The notes under the pieces: generated by a model
What the model was told of the DNA's origin: nothing
The model's input: only the letters and a program-made list of their open reading frames with translations
Databases searched by the model: none
Assembly (NCBI GenBank): GCA_029846755.1
Contig: JARWBI010000013.1
Location: 1 to 64,000 of the forward strand
Direction: 5' to 3'
Length of the DNA: 64,000 nucleotides
DNA from: Falsirhodobacter flavus
GTDB taxonomy: Bacteria; Pseudomonadota; Alphaproteobacteria; Rhodobacterales; Rhodobacteraceae
In this document: piece by piece, positions 27,743-37,132 of the stretch
Numbering within the stretch: position 1 is the stretch's first letter
How the letters are laid out: each line of letters begins with the position of its first letter
Program-made: the position numbers and the translations under genes

Positions 27743-27987
27743 TCGAAGTTCTGTATTTTGCATGGGTGCGCGAACGCATCGGCCTTCCCCGCGAAAAGGT
27801 CGAGACAAATGCCGCGACCCCGCGCGATCTCGTGGCCGAACTGTCCGCGCGCGAGGAACGCTATGCGATGGCTTTCGCCGACCTGTCGGCGTTGCGCGTG
27901 GCGCTGGATCAGGACCTGTCCGATTTCGATGCCCCGCTGGCAGGCGTGCGCGAGGTCGCGTTCTTCCCCCCGATGACCGGCGGATGA
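27739..27987 (+). CDS. moaD: molybdopterin synthase sulfur-carrier subunit
   Basis: An 82-residue ubiquitin-fold protein ending in the required double glycine (PPMTGG), which carries the thiocarboxylate used to sulfurate precursor Z. EVLYFAWVRERIGLP at the N-terminus fits the family. It overlaps pgsA upstream and moaE downstream by four bases each. Its product is needed for the molybdenum cofactor of the formate dehydrogenase encoded 5 kb away. Confidence 0.95.
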   Translation: MIEVLYFAWVRERIGLPREKVETNAATPRDLVAELSAREERYAMAFADLSALRVALDQDLSDFDAPLAGVREVAFFPPMTGG

Positions 27988-28418
27988 CCGTCCGCGTCCA
28001 ATCCGCGCCCTTCGATTTCGGGGTGGAAGGGACCGCTTTCGCAGCGGGCCTGCCCTCTGGTGCCATCGTCACGTTTACGGGTCTGGTGCGCGATCCGGGC
28101 GGGCTGGTCGCGATGGAGATCGAACATTACCCCGGCATGACCGAACGCGCGATCGCGGGGATGGTGGCCGATGCGACAACCCGCTGGTCGCTGGACGGTG
28201 CGCTGGTAATCCACCGCCACGGGCGGCTTGCACCGGGCGAGCCGATCATGATGGTCGCCACCGCCGCCCGTCACCGGGCCGAGGCGTTTCAGGCGGCGGA
28301 GTTCCTGATGGACTACCTCAAATCCCGCGCGCCGTTCTGGAAGAAGGAAATCGGCGCGGATGGCGCGGCCTGGGTCGCCGCCCGCGATGCGGACGAAGAC
28401 GCGCTTAATCGCTGGTAG
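27984..28418 (+). CDS. moaE: molybdopterin synthase catalytic subunit
   Basis: A 144-residue MoaE. FTGLVRD and MEIEHYPGMTE are typical, and the C-terminal YLKSRAPFWKKE contains the active-site lysines that contact the MoaD tail. It converts precursor Z to molybdopterin together with MoaD. Its 3' end overlaps the convergent P1 peptidase gene by 14 bases. Confidence 0.95.
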   Translation: MTVRVQSAPFDFGVEGTAFAAGLPSGAIVTFTGLVRDPGGLVAMEIEHYPGMTERAIAGMVADATTRWSLDGALVIHRHGRLAPGEPIMMVATAARHRAEAFQAAEFLMDYLKSRAPFWKKEIGADGAAWVAARDADEDALNRW

Positions 28419-29391
28419 CCAGCACGTCCCGCCACGACGCTTGCAGATCGCCGGGCATGGGGCGCGCCTCATAGACCGCGCGGGCGATGGCGCGGGCAAG
28501 GCAGCAGGCGGCGGCATGGCCCAGCAGGAACGTATCCTCGATCTGATGCACGCCGGTCGCAGCGGCGAAGACGAGATCGCCGTCGAACTGGGTGTGCGAT
28601 GGCACGATGGCGCGTGCCATCCCGTCATGGGCCGCGACCGCCATGCGCTGCGCCTGCGCCTGCGACAATGCGGCATCGGTCGCAACGATGGCGATGGTCG
28701 TCGCCTCGCCCAGCCGTTTGGTGGGGCGCGGCTCATCCTCGGCCACCAGCACGTTCGGCAGCCCGACCGATCCGAATTCGGCGTCGATCTCCCACGGGGC
28801 GGCCCAGAACCGCCGCGACTCCCCCGCCGTGACGGACCCGAGCGCGTTCACCGCCACCAGCGCGCCAACCGTGACGCCGTTTTTCAGCACGACCGAGGCC
28901 GAGCCCAGCCCGCCCTTCCATGTCCCCGTCATCGCGCCGTAACCCGCGCCGACGGTGCCGAGGTCGAATTCGCGCCCCGCTGCCTTCAACGCCTGGGTGC
29001 CCAGCGCGGGATAGGGGTTCTTCGTCCATGCCTTGTCGCCGCCATTGAGCAGATCGAACAGGATCGCCCCCGGCACGATCGGCACCCGCGCGTCGCCGAC
29101 GGCAAAGCCGCGTCCCATCGCACGCAGACCGTCCGCCACGCCTGAACAGGCGTCCAGCCCGAAAGCCGATCCGCCCGACAGCACCAGCGCATCCACCTGC
29201 TGCACCAGCCGGTCGGGAGACAGCAGATCCGTCTCGCGCGTGCCTGGCGCGCCGCCCATGACACTGACGGCGGCGGTAAGAGGGCGCTCGCCCAGCAGGA
29301 CCGTGCTGCCCGATCTCAGGGCGGGGTCATGCGCATTGCCCACACGCAGCCCCGCAACGTCGGTGATCAGGTTCAGCGGTCCTTGCTTCAT
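28405..29391 (-). CDS. P1 family (DmpA-type) self-processing aminopeptidase/amidase
   Basis: A 328-residue Ntn-hydrolase-like peptidase of family S58/P1. ITDVAGLRVGNAHDPALRSGSTV opens the protein in two conserved pieces. LSGGSAFGLDACSGV and GTVGAGYGAMTGTWKGGLGSAS are typical of this family, and VAVNALGS probably contains the autocleavage point and the new N-terminal nucleophile serine. Relatives hydrolyse D-amino-acid amides, beta-peptides or nylon oligomers. It overlaps the lrgB start by four bases, so all three minus-strand genes may be one operon. The substrate is unknown. Confidence 0.85.
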   Translation of the reverse strand: MKQGPLNLITDVAGLRVGNAHDPALRSGSTVLLGERPLTAAVSVMGGAPGTRETDLLSPDRLVQQVDALVLSGGSAFGLDACSGVADGLRAMGRGFAVGDARVPIVPGAILFDLLNGGDKAWTKNPYPALGTQALKAAGREFDLGTVGAGYGAMTGTWKGGLGSASVVLKNGVTVGALVAVNALGSVTAGESRRFWAAPWEIDAEFGSVGLPNVLVAEDEPRPTKRLGEATTIAIVATDAALSQAQAQRMAVAAHDGMARAIVPSHTQFDGDLVFAAATGVHQIEDTFLLGHAAACCLARAIARAVYEARPMPGDLQASWRDVLATSD

Positions 29392-30095
29392 TCAAAAAGT
29401 CCCAATGCCCAAGGGGCGATAAAGGCGGTGGCGATGGCATTCAGACCCATCCCGAGCCCCGCGAAGGCACCGGCCACCGGATTGACCTGAAACGCGCGGG
29501 CGGTGCCGATTCCATGCGCGGCAACGCCCACGGCAAAGCCGCGTGCGCGCCAGTCGGTAGTGCCCAGCCGGTTCATCATGGGCGTGACCGTGATCGCTCC
29601 GATCATCCCCGTCAACAGCACAAGCACGGCGGTCAACGTCGGAAGGCCCCCGATTGTTTCGGAAATCCCAATTGCGACCGGGGCCGTGGCCGACTTCGGC
29701 GCCAGCGAGGCGAGGATCTGCCCGTCCAGCCCCAACGCCCAGCCGATGCCCACCGCCGTCCCCGCTGCGGTGGCCGATCCTGCAATCAGCGCCGCCGCCA
29801 GCGGCAATGCCGCGCGGCCCACATGGTGCAGGTTGTCGCGAATCGGCAGTGCCAGCGCGACCGTTGCCGGGCCCAGCAGGAAATGGACGAACTGCGCACC
29901 TTCGAAATAGATGGGATAGGGCGTTCCGCTGGCCCATAGAAGCGAACCGAGGATTACCACGGACAGCATCACCGGATTGGCCAGCGGGCTGCGCCCCGCT
30001 GCGCGAGAGATCGCATCCGCCACGGCGAAGGCCGCCAGCGTCAGCGTCAGCCACAGAAGCGGCCCTTGGGTGAGATAGCTCCAAATCTCGGTCAT
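29388..30095 (-). CDS. lrgB: LrgB/CidB family membrane protein
   Basis: A 235-residue polytopic membrane protein of the LrgB family (PF04172). The family core is visible at LLGPATVALALPI, LASLAPKSATAPVAIGISE and AHGIGTARAFQ. LrgB works with LrgA in murein-hydrolase/lysis control in Gram-positives; in Gram-negatives the pair has been linked to small-acid transport. It overlaps lrgA by four bases and the P1 peptidase by four bases. Confidence 0.92.
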   Translation of the reverse strand: MTEIWSYLTQGPLLWLTLTLAAFAVADAISRAAGRSPLANPVMLSVVILGSLLWASGTPYPIYFEGAQFVHFLLGPATVALALPIRDNLHHVGRAALPLAAALIAGSATAAGTAVGIGWALGLDGQILASLAPKSATAPVAIGISETIGGLPTLTAVLVLLTGMIGAITVTPMMNRLGTTDWRARGFAVGVAAHGIGTARAFQVNPVAGAFAGLGMGLNAIATAFIAPWALGLFE

Positions 30096-30442
30096 TCGCG
30101 GTTCCCGGTCATCCGCGCAACCGCGGTGAAGGCCAGCGCGCCGACGATGATGGCCGTGACGGTTGACAGCGCCACCGCCAGCAGGATCGCCAACCCGTCC
30201 TGATGCAAGACGCCAAGATAGGCCACGACACCCACGCCCGCTGGCACGAACAGCAGCGACAGGTTGGCAAGGATGAACCCCGCGACGGGTCGCATCAGGT
30301 CTGCCGCCTTCGGGACCGTGACCAGTATTCCCAGCATCAGCAGCATGCCCAGCACCGGCCCCGGCAGCGGAAGGTTCAGCGCGCGGGACACGGTTTCGCC
30401 GGCAAGCTGGCAGGCAAGCAGCAGAAGAAGGGCGTGGATCAT
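30092..30442 (-). CDS. lrgA: LrgA/CidA family membrane protein
   Basis: A 116-residue, four-helix membrane protein of the CidA/LrgA family. LPLPGPVLGMLLML and FVPAGVGVVAYLG are the conserved loops. The start at 30442 (MIHALLLLLACQLAGE) is typical; a longer frame to 30889 is antisense to smc. It is first gene of a three-gene minus-strand unit with lrgB and the P1 peptidase, divergent from smc. Confidence 0.9.
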   Translation of the reverse strand: MIHALLLLLACQLAGETVSRALNLPLPGPVLGMLLMLGILVTVPKAADLMRPVAGFILANLSLLFVPAGVGVVAYLGVLHQDGLAILLAVALSTVTAIIVGALAFTAVARMTGNRE

Positions 30443-30602
30443 ACCTGGCTCCGTTTGTGGCGAGATCGTATCGCCAACCGAACCCCGGCGGAACTGGGCA
30501 TATGTTGGGTGGGTCCGATGCAGCTCCTCAACATGGTGGGGCGGCTGGTTGACGTGGGCGGCAGGGTGCCGGACAATGGCGCGAAAAGGCGGAATCATCC
30601 AT

Positions 30603-33600
30603 TTGCGTTTCAACAGGCTGCGCCTCAACGGCTTCAAGAGTTTCGTCGACCCCACGGACCTTGTGATCCACGAGGGGCTGACGGGCGTGGTCGGCCCGAA
30701 CGGCTGCGGCAAGTCGAACCTGCTGGAAGCGCTGCGCTGGGTCATGGGCGAGAACCGTCCCACGGCGATGCGCGGCGGCGGGATGGAGGATGTGATCTTT
30801 GCCGGAACCGCCACGCGCGGGGCAAGGAACTTTGCCGAGGTGGCGCTGGTCATCGACAATGCCGACCGCGTGGCCCCCGCCGGCTTCAACGATCAGGACC
30901 AGATCGAGATCGTTCGCCGCATCACCCGCGATGCCGGTTCGGCCTACAAGGCGAACACAAAGGACGTCAGGGCGCGCGATGTGCAGATGCTGTTCGCGGA
31001 CGCTTCGACCGGGGCGCATTCGCCCGCGCTGGTGCGGCAGGGGCAGATATCGGAGCTTATCAACGCCAAGCCCAAGGCGCGGCGGCGGATCCTGGAAGAA
31101 GCTGCGGGCATCTCCGGCCTTTACCAGCGGCGGCACGAGGCGGAACTGCGGCTGGCCGCAACCGAGACGAACCTTGCCCGCGTGGATGATGTGGTCGAAT
31201 CGCTTGCCGTGCAGCTTGCCGCCCTGACGCGGCAGGCCCGACAGGCCGCGCGTTACCGCGAGATCGGCGAGGAACTGCGCCGGGCCGAAGGCTCGCTTCT
31301 GTGGCGTCGCTGGCGCGAGGCGGACCTGTCGCGCGATGCGGCGGACCGGGCGCTGCGGGCTGCCGGAACATCTGCCGCGCAGGCCGAAGCCGCCGCCCTT
31401 GTCGCAGCGGATGCACGGGCTGCCGCCGACGCTGCACTGCCGACGCTGCGAGAAGAGGAGGCCATCGCCGCCGCGATCCTGCAAAGGCTGATGGTCCAAC
31501 ACGGCGCGCTGGCGGATCAGGAGGCGCGTGCGCTGGCCGCGATCCAGACCCTGCGCCAGCGGATCGAGCAGTTGTCGCGCGACATGGACCGCGAATCCGG
31601 CCTGAACCGCGACGCCGCCGATACCATCGCGCGGCTGCGGGAGGAAACCGAAGACCTTGCCGCCGCCCATGACGGCCATGACGAGGCAGTGATGGAGGCC
31701 GCCGAGACTGCACGCGAGGCCGCCGCGATCCTGACGGAGCGCGAACAAAGCCAAGCCGAACGGACCGAGGACGTCGCCCGCCTTGCCGCCCGCCACCAAT
31801 CGGCGCAACGGCTTCTGTCGGACACTCGCGCCACCCTGACCCGCGCCGAGGGCGAGGCGATGCGCGCCGCCGACGCCGTCGAGGCCGCGACCGACGCTCA
31901 GGAAACAGCCGCCGCCGCCCACGAGGCCGCCGAGGAGGCGCTGATGGACGCGCGCGAGACGGCGGAGGCTGCCGAGGAAACGCTGGCGCTGGCGGAAGAT
32001 GCCCGCGCCGCCGCCCAGACGGCCGAGGCCGAAGCCCGTGCCGCCCGCGCTGCCGCCGATGGCGAGGCGAGCGCGCTTGGGGCGGAACTCGCCGCGCTGC
32101 AACGACTGGTGGACCGCGACGCCTCGGGCGGAGCGCAGGTGCTGGACCGGGTGCAGGTCCAGCCGGGATACGAGGCGGCGCTGGGCGCGGCCCTGGCCGA
32201 CGATCTGCGCGCCCCCGAAGTCGGCGACGAGCCTTCCGGTTGGGCGCTGCTGCCGGGGATGGCCGATGACGTGCCGGACGGGGCGGAGCCGCTGGCGGGC
32301 CGCGTGACGGTGCCCGAGGTTCTGGCGCGGCGCATCGGGCGGATTGGGATCGTCGCACGGGATCGTGGCGCGGCATTGCAGCCGGGTCTGCGCCCCGGCC
32401 AGCGCCTGGTCAGCACCGAGGGCGATCTGTGGCGGTGGGACGGGTTCCGTGCGGGGGCGGAGGATGCGCCCTCGGCGGCGGCGCTGCGGCTGAAGCAGAT
32501 GAACCGGCTGGCCCAGCTTCGCCGCGATCATGACGATGCGGCGGAAAAAGCCGCAAACGCCCGCACCGCGCATGAGGCGGTGCAATCGCGGCTTGCCGGA
32601 TTGACGCAGGCCGATCAGGCCGCGCGCGAGGCGCGCCGCCATGCCGATGCCCGCGTCGCCGATGCCAGCCGCGCCGCGTCGCGCGCCGAGGCCGATCGTT
32701 CGATCGCTGCGGGCCGGTTGGAGACAGCCCGCCTTGCCACCCGCCGTCACGGTGACGAGGCGATGGAGGCCCGCGCCCGGCTGGCCGAGGCCGAACGCAC
32801 AGCTGCGGACCTACCTGATCTGGACGAGGCACGGGCCGGGATCGAAACCCTGCGTTTCGCCGTCGAGGCCGCTCGGATCACCATGATGTCCCGCCGGTCG
32901 GCCCATGACGAGTTGCGCCGCGAGGGCGAGGCGCGGGCGCGGCGGCGGCAGGAGGTCGCGAAGGATCTGTCCAACTGGCAAGGACGGCTCGACAATGCCG
33001 AACGCCGCAGCGCCGAGCTTGCCGAACGCCGTGCCGCCAGCGAGGAGGAGTTGGAAGACGCGTTGGCCCAGCCCGAGGAGATCGCCGCCAGCCGCGAGGA
33101 ACTGGCCGAGGGGATCGAGGCCGCAGAAGTCCGCCGCGATGCCGCCACAGCTGCTTTAACCGGTGCCGAAACCGCTGCGCGGGATGCGCAGATGGCCGAG
33201 CGTGACACCGAACGTCTGGCTGGCGAGGCGCGCGAGTCCCGCGCCCGCGCCGAAACCCGGCTGGAGGCCACGCGCGAGGCCGCCGCCGCTGCCGAGGTCC
33301 GCATCCGCGAGGAGATGGACCTTGCGCCCGACGCGCTCTTGAAATCGCTGGGCGGCGAGCCGACCCATGATGCCGAGGCGCTGGAGGCCGAGGTCCACCG
33401 CCTGCGCCGCGCCCGCGACCAACTTGGCGCCGTCAACCTGCGTGCCGAGGAAGATGCGAAGGCGGTGGCCGAGGAGCACGGAACGCTTGCCACCGAAAAG
33501 GCCGATCTGGAGGAGGCGGTGAAGAAGCTGCGGGCCGGGATCCAAGGCCTGAACCGCGAGGGGCGCGAACGTCTTCTGGCGGCGTTCGAGCAGGTGAATG

Positions 33601-34043
33601 CAAGCTTTGCGACCCTGTTCACGCATCTGTTCGGCGGGGGCGAGGCGCGGCTGACGCTGGTGGAATCCGACGATCCGCTGGATGCGGGACTGGAGATACT
33701 CTGCCAGCCGCCGGGCAAGAAATTGTCCACCCTGTCGCTTCTGTCGGGGGGCGAGCAGACGCTGACGGCGATGGCGCTGATCTTTGCCGTCTTCCTTGCC
33801 AACCCCGCCCCGATCTGTGTGCTGGACGAGGTGGACGCGCCGCTGGACGATGCCAACGTCACGCGGTTCTGCGACCTCTTGGACGAGATGACGCGGCGGA
33901 CGGAAACGCGGTTCCTGATTATCACCCATCATGCGGTGACGATGGCGCGGATGGACCGGCTGTTCGGGGTCACCATGGTCGAACAGGGCGTCAGCCAGCT
34001 GGTCAGCGTCGATCTCAAGAAGGCCGAGGCGCTGGTCGCCTAG
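30603..34043 (+). CDS. smc: chromosome segregation protein SMC
   Basis: A 1146-residue SMC ATPase. Walker A GPNGCGKSNLLEALRW is near residue 32. A long Ala/Glu/Arg-rich coiled coil follows, with a hinge around residues 510-640 (QPGYEAALGAALADDLRAP). The second coil ends at the C-terminal ABC signature LLSGGEQTLTAMAL and Walker B ICVLDEVDAPLDD. TTG at 30603 with AAGGCGGA eight bases upstream is chosen because the family starts MRF-x-RLRL-x-GFKSF; an in-frame ATG at 30576 would add nine residues. SMC condenses and segregates chromosomes with ScpAB. It converges with the MOSC gene with a four-base overlap. Confidence 0.95.
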   Translation: MRFNRLRLNGFKSFVDPTDLVIHEGLTGVVGPNGCGKSNLLEALRWVMGENRPTAMRGGGMEDVIFAGTATRGARNFAEVALVIDNADRVAPAGFNDQDQIEIVRRITRDAGSAYKANTKDVRARDVQMLFADASTGAHSPALVRQGQISELINAKPKARRRILEEAAGISGLYQRRHEAELRLAATETNLARVDDVVESLAVQLAALTRQARQAARYREIGEELRRAEGSLLWRRWREADLSRDAADRALRAAGTSAAQAEAAALVAADARAAADAALPTLREEEAIAAAILQRLMVQHGALADQEARALAAIQTLRQRIEQLSRDMDRESGLNRDAADTIARLREETEDLAAAHDGHDEAVMEAAETAREAAAILTEREQSQAERTEDVARLAARHQSAQRLLSDTRATLTRAEGEAMRAADAVEAATDAQETAAAAHEAAEEALMDARETAEAAEETLALAEDARAAAQTAEAEARAARAAADGEASALGAELAALQRLVDRDASGGAQVLDRVQVQPGYEAALGAALADDLRAPEVGDEPSGWALLPGMADDVPDGAEPLAGRVTVPEVLARRIGRIGIVARDRGAALQPGLRPGQRLVSTEGDLWRWDGFRAGAEDAPSAAALRLKQMNRLAQLRRDHDDAAEKAANARTAHEAVQSRLAGLTQADQAAREARRHADARVADASRAASRAEADRSIAAGRLETARLATRRHGDEAMEARARLAEAERTAADLPDLDEARAGIETLRFAVEAARITMMSRRSAHDELRREGEARARRRQEVAKDLSNWQGRLDNAERRSAELAERRAASEEELEDALAQPEEIAASREELAEGIEAAEVRRDAATAALTGAETAARDAQMAERDTERLAGEARESRARAETRLEATREAAAAAEVRIREEMDLAPDALLKSLGGEPTHDAEALEAEVHRLRRARDQLGAVNLRAEEDAKAVAEEHGTLATEKADLEEAVKKLRAGIQGLNREGRERLLAAFEQVNASFATLFTHLFGGGEARLTLVESDDPLDAGLEILCQPPGKKLSTLSLLSGGEQTLTAMALIFAVFLANPAPICVLDEVDAPLDDANVTRFCDLLDEMTRRTETRFLIITHHAVTMARMDRLFGVTMVEQGVSQLVSVDLKKAEALVA

Positions 34044-34567
34044 AGCTTGCGGATCGGATCGCCCAAGGCCACGACGCCGTCCCGTTCGATGGAGCAGAGG
34101 ATGCCGCGCAGACGCAAGGACGGGTCCTGCACGATCCAGTCCTTGGCATCGGCGCCGTAGCGGACCTTCCATTTCACGCAGCCGTCGTTGAACGCATCCG
34201 ACACCCGCACCACTGCGCTGCCCAAGCCAAGCAGCGTTCCGACAGGCAGGTTCGCCTCGGTCATGTCCAGATCGGCAATGACGGGATCGCCGGGGTGCAA
34301 CGCGCCTTCGCAGACCAGATCCATCACCCGTTTGGGCAGGATCGATACCTGAATGCGCGGATCGGGCGATCCGTCCGCCAACTTCAGCCATGGGGCCTTC
34401 GTCCAGCGCTCGCCCGGTATGCCGCCCTCCTTGGTCAGGGTCAGGTGGTCGGGGAATGTCCGCAGCCCATAGCCGGGGCGAAAGCACAGACAGGTGACCG
34501 GGGCGGCATCCTTGGGCGCGGCAAGGATATGGGGCAGGGCGGCGTTCAGCTGGTCGGTCGTTCGCAT
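34040..34567 (-). CDS. MOSC domain-containing protein
   Basis: A 175-residue protein with a C-terminal beta-barrel MOSC domain. The hallmark cysteine is in FNDGCVKWKVRYG (about residue 130), which in this family binds sulfur or the molybdenum cofactor. IQVSILPKRVMDLV and GDPVIADLDMTEANLP are also typical. Family members deliver sulfur or act on N-hydroxylated compounds. It overlaps the upstream glycosyltransferase by 22 bases, so the two are coupled. Confidence 0.82.
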   Translation of the reverse strand: MRTTDQLNAALPHILAAPKDAAPVTCLCFRPGYGLRTFPDHLTLTKEGGIPGERWTKAPWLKLADGSPDPRIQVSILPKRVMDLVCEGALHPGDPVIADLDMTEANLPVGTLLGLGSAVVRVSDAFNDGCVKWKVRYGADAKDWIVQDPSLRLRGILCSIERDGVVALGDPIRKL

Positions 34568-35424
34568 AGGTTTTCGATCTTTCGTCGCAGGGTCAGGTCC
34601 GCCTGCCGCAGCAGCCCGAGGCGGGCGAGTTCGGCCATCCGGTCCGGGGGCGGCATATGGGTTTCGGCATGGAAGGCAAGGATGCCGTCCTCGTCCAGCG
34701 CCAGCAGATGATCGCGCAGGGCGGCGTTTCCCGCATAGGCGCCGCGCGTCAGGCGGAAGTGCAGACGGTCCGCCCAGCGCGCGGGGTCTTCGGCGTGGAA
34801 ATGCAGCAAGGCGAGGGTTTCGGTGAAGCCGATCCCCTCGACCCGCTGGCCATCCCTGAACGCGCCATGGATGCGCGGCTCCAGCCCGCGCCCGGTGCGG
34901 AAGATCGCCTTGCCTTGCGGATGGCTGACCATGCCCGAGGGGAACAGATCGGCATGCCGGCCGAAGGCCAGACGGCGAGCGCTGGCAGCCGCGGCGCGGA
35001 AATGGCGGGCGGTGAAGATGTCATCCGGCAGCGCGGGGTCGTGCAGCGCCTCCCACGGGCGGATGCGGATCATGTCGGCATCGGTGGCAAGGACGCGCGC
35101 CACGTCGCCGGTGATGAATTCGTCCACGTCCAGATGCGCGATCCACGGCAGGGGCGCTTGCCGATAGAGACGCAGGATATTGCGCGATTGGCGGTTCTGG
35201 TGACGCTCGGGGCGGGTGGGCCCCCACCAGCGCGCATCGCAGCGGATCGCGGTAACATCGGGGATGCGCTCCAGACGCTCGAATGCGGGGTCTTCGGGGT
35301 CGTCGAAATGCACCCAGACATGCGCCGCGCCGATGGACAGGTGATGCGCGACGAAAGCCAAGACCTGATCGGCAGGGGCGCGGACGGTCATGCAGGCGCC
35401 CCACCGGATTGCGACATCATCCAT
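34546..35424 (-). CDS. glycosyltransferase family 2-like protein
   Basis: About 292 residues from the ATG at 35424 (MDDVAIRWGACMTVRAP). The Glyco_tranf_2_4-type core contains WVHFDDPEDPAFE and the DxD nucleotide-sugar motif in IAHLDVDEF. Histidine-rich stretches follow near LALLHFHAEDP. No membrane segment is seen. Related proteins decorate capsule or exopolysaccharide, but the acceptor here is unknown. Starts at 35496 and 35460 in the same frame are possible; no ribosome site decides between them. Confidence 0.75.
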   Translation of the reverse strand: MDDVAIRWGACMTVRAPADQVLAFVAHHLSIGAAHVWVHFDDPEDPAFERLERIPDVTAIRCDARWWGPTRPERHQNRQSRNILRLYRQAPLPWIAHLDVDEFITGDVARVLATDADMIRIRPWEALHDPALPDDIFTARHFRAAAASARRLAFGRHADLFPSGMVSHPQGKAIFRTGRGLEPRIHGAFRDGQRVEGIGFTETLALLHFHAEDPARWADRLHFRLTRGAYAGNAALRDHLLALDEDGILAFHAETHMPPPDRMAELARLGLLRQADLTLRRKIENLCERPTS

Positions 35425-35521
35425 CCTGCAACCCATGGCTGAAAAACGCGGCTGCGTCATCGACTCGGCTTGCTTTTTCCGTTTGGAGAACGACACTTGT
35501 AAGGACCGAGAGGAGGCTTCG

Positions 35522-35872
35522 ATGCTGGAATTCCTGCCCCGAGAGGTGCGCGACGGGCTTCATGCGGCGATGACGCGCGGGCGTCGGCGCAACTCGCGCC
35601 TGCATCTGCAACAGGGCGAAATGGTGCTTCCGGTGCTGCGGCTCTGGTCGGGCGGGGTGGCGCTGGATGCCTCGCGCACGATGCACATGCGCGGGCTGGT
35701 CGATCTGTATGACGGTGCGCGGCATCTTGGGCATTGCCTGATCGTCGCCTCGGTGATCGAGGGCGACGAGCTGATCTGCGAATTCAAGACATTCACCGTG
35801 GTTCTGGATCATGCGCCCGTGGATTTCGAAAGGGAGGGCGATGCGCCCTCCGTGCTGCTTCCGCGTTACTGA
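35522..35872 (+). CDS. conserved hypothetical protein
   Basis: A 116-residue soluble protein preceded by a strong AGGAGG ribosome site nine bases before the ATG. MTRGRRRNSRLHLQQGE is basic, and the rest (VLRLWSGGVALDA, GLVDLYDGARHLGHCLIVAS) is beta-rich. I recall similar unnamed proteins in Rhodobacterales but cannot assign a function. It converges with the MalY gene with a seven-base overlap. Confidence 0.75.
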   Translation: MLEFLPREVRDGLHAAMTRGRRRNSRLHLQQGEMVLPVLRLWSGGVALDASRTMHMRGLVDLYDGARHLGHCLIVASVIEGDELICEFKTFTVVLDHAPVDFEREGDAPSVLLPRY

Positions 35873-37038
35873 AGGTCGGCAAAGACATCGCGCAGCCGTG
35901 CGCAGGCATCCTCGATCTGCGCGCGGGGTGCGCCGATGTTGAACCGCAGATACGACTCGCCCCCCTTGCCGAAGATATTGCCATAGCTGGTGGCGATGCC
36001 CGCCTGCCGTTCGACCCGGTCCAGCATCTGATCCAGCGTCAGACCCGTGCCGGAAAAATCGACCCAAGCCAGATAGGTCGCCTCCAGCGGCATCGACGCA
36101 AGACCGGGGATCGACGCGATGGTTTCGTCCAGCAGGCGGCGGTTTTCGTCCAGATAGACCATCAGCGCATCCACCCATTCCGCCCCTTCGGGCGTATAGG
36201 CGGCGGTCGCCATCGCAACGCCGAAACTGTTGGGAGAGATGCCCTGCGCCGACATGCGCGCGCGGAACTTGTGGCGTAGGTCAGGGTCAGGGACGATGAC
36301 GTTCCCGATATGCCCGCCGGCAAGGTTGAAGGTCTTGGTCGTCGCCGTCATCACCACCAGCCGGTTCACGATATCCGGCGCGGCCAGCGGCATCGCGATA
36401 TGTTCCTGTCCCGGAAAGACGAGGTCGTGATGAATCTCGTCCGAGACGAGGATCAGGTCGTGCCGCTTGCAGAAATCCGCGACGCCGCGCAGTTCCTGCT
36501 GCGTCCAGACCCGCCCGCCCGGATTGTGGGGCGAGCAGAGGATGAAGATCCGCTCTTGCCCGGTCATCTGCGCGTCCCAGGCGTCGAAATCCATCTCGTA
36601 ACGACCATCCGTCAGGGCAAGCGGGCATTCCAGCACCTTGCGCCCAGCAGCTTTGACGATGCGGGCGAAGGCGTGATAGACGGGCGTTGTCAGCACCACC
36701 CCGTCGCCGGGTTCGCTGAACGCCTCGATGCAAAGCGCGGTGCCGTTGACGAGGCCGTGGGTGGTGAAGATCGCCTTCGGGTCCACCTCCCAGCCATGAC
36801 GGTTCTTCATCCACCAGCAGATCGCGGCCAGATAATCGGCATCGTCGCCGAAATAGCCATAGATGCCATGCGCGACCATCTTCTCCAGCGCGCGCTGGAC
36901 GGATGCGGGGGGCCGGAACTCCATATCCGCGACCCACATGGCAAGCCCTTTGCCCTTGGGCACGTCAAACAGGGTTTCCATCATGTCCCATTTGTCACAA
37001 TGGGTGCCGGTGCGGTCGATCCGTTCGTCGAAATTCAT
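35866..37038 (-). CDS. MalY/PatB family PLP-dependent C-S lyase (cystathionine beta-lyase type)
   Basis: A 390-residue fold-type I PLP enzyme. MWVADMEFRPPASVQRAL is the signature MalY/PatB N-terminus. CSPHNPGGRVWTQQEL and VSDEIHHDLVFPG bind the cofactor ring. TTKTFNLAGGHIGN contains the Schiff-base lysine, and RFNIGAPRAQIEDA carries the carboxylate-binding arginine. It probably cleaves cystathionine or cysteine conjugates. The start at 37038 is standard. It is divergent from the deformylase gene at 37133. Confidence 0.9.
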   Translation of the reverse strand: MNFDERIDRTGTHCDKWDMMETLFDVPKGKGLAMWVADMEFRPPASVQRALEKMVAHGIYGYFGDDADYLAAICWWMKNRHGWEVDPKAIFTTHGLVNGTALCIEAFSEPGDGVVLTTPVYHAFARIVKAAGRKVLECPLALTDGRYEMDFDAWDAQMTGQERIFILCSPHNPGGRVWTQQELRGVADFCKRHDLILVSDEIHHDLVFPGQEHIAMPLAAPDIVNRLVVMTATTKTFNLAGGHIGNVIVPDPDLRHKFRARMSAQGISPNSFGVAMATAAYTPEGAEWVDALMVYLDENRRLLDETIASIPGLASMPLEATYLAWVDFSGTGLTLDQMLDRVERQAGIATSYGNIFGKGGESYLRFNIGAPRAQIEDACARLRDVFADLQ

Positions 37039-37132
37039 GGCGGTCTCCGGTATGTCGCGTGGCAGCCTAGCCGCTTCGCGCGGGGACCGGAAGGCGATTG
37101 CACGGCGCAAGGGCTTGGCTTAAATCGGAGCC

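Noticed and set aside
30528-32750. 740-codon open frame antisense to smc
   Set aside because: Mirror of the Ala/Glu/Arg-rich coiled coil; no family resemblance.
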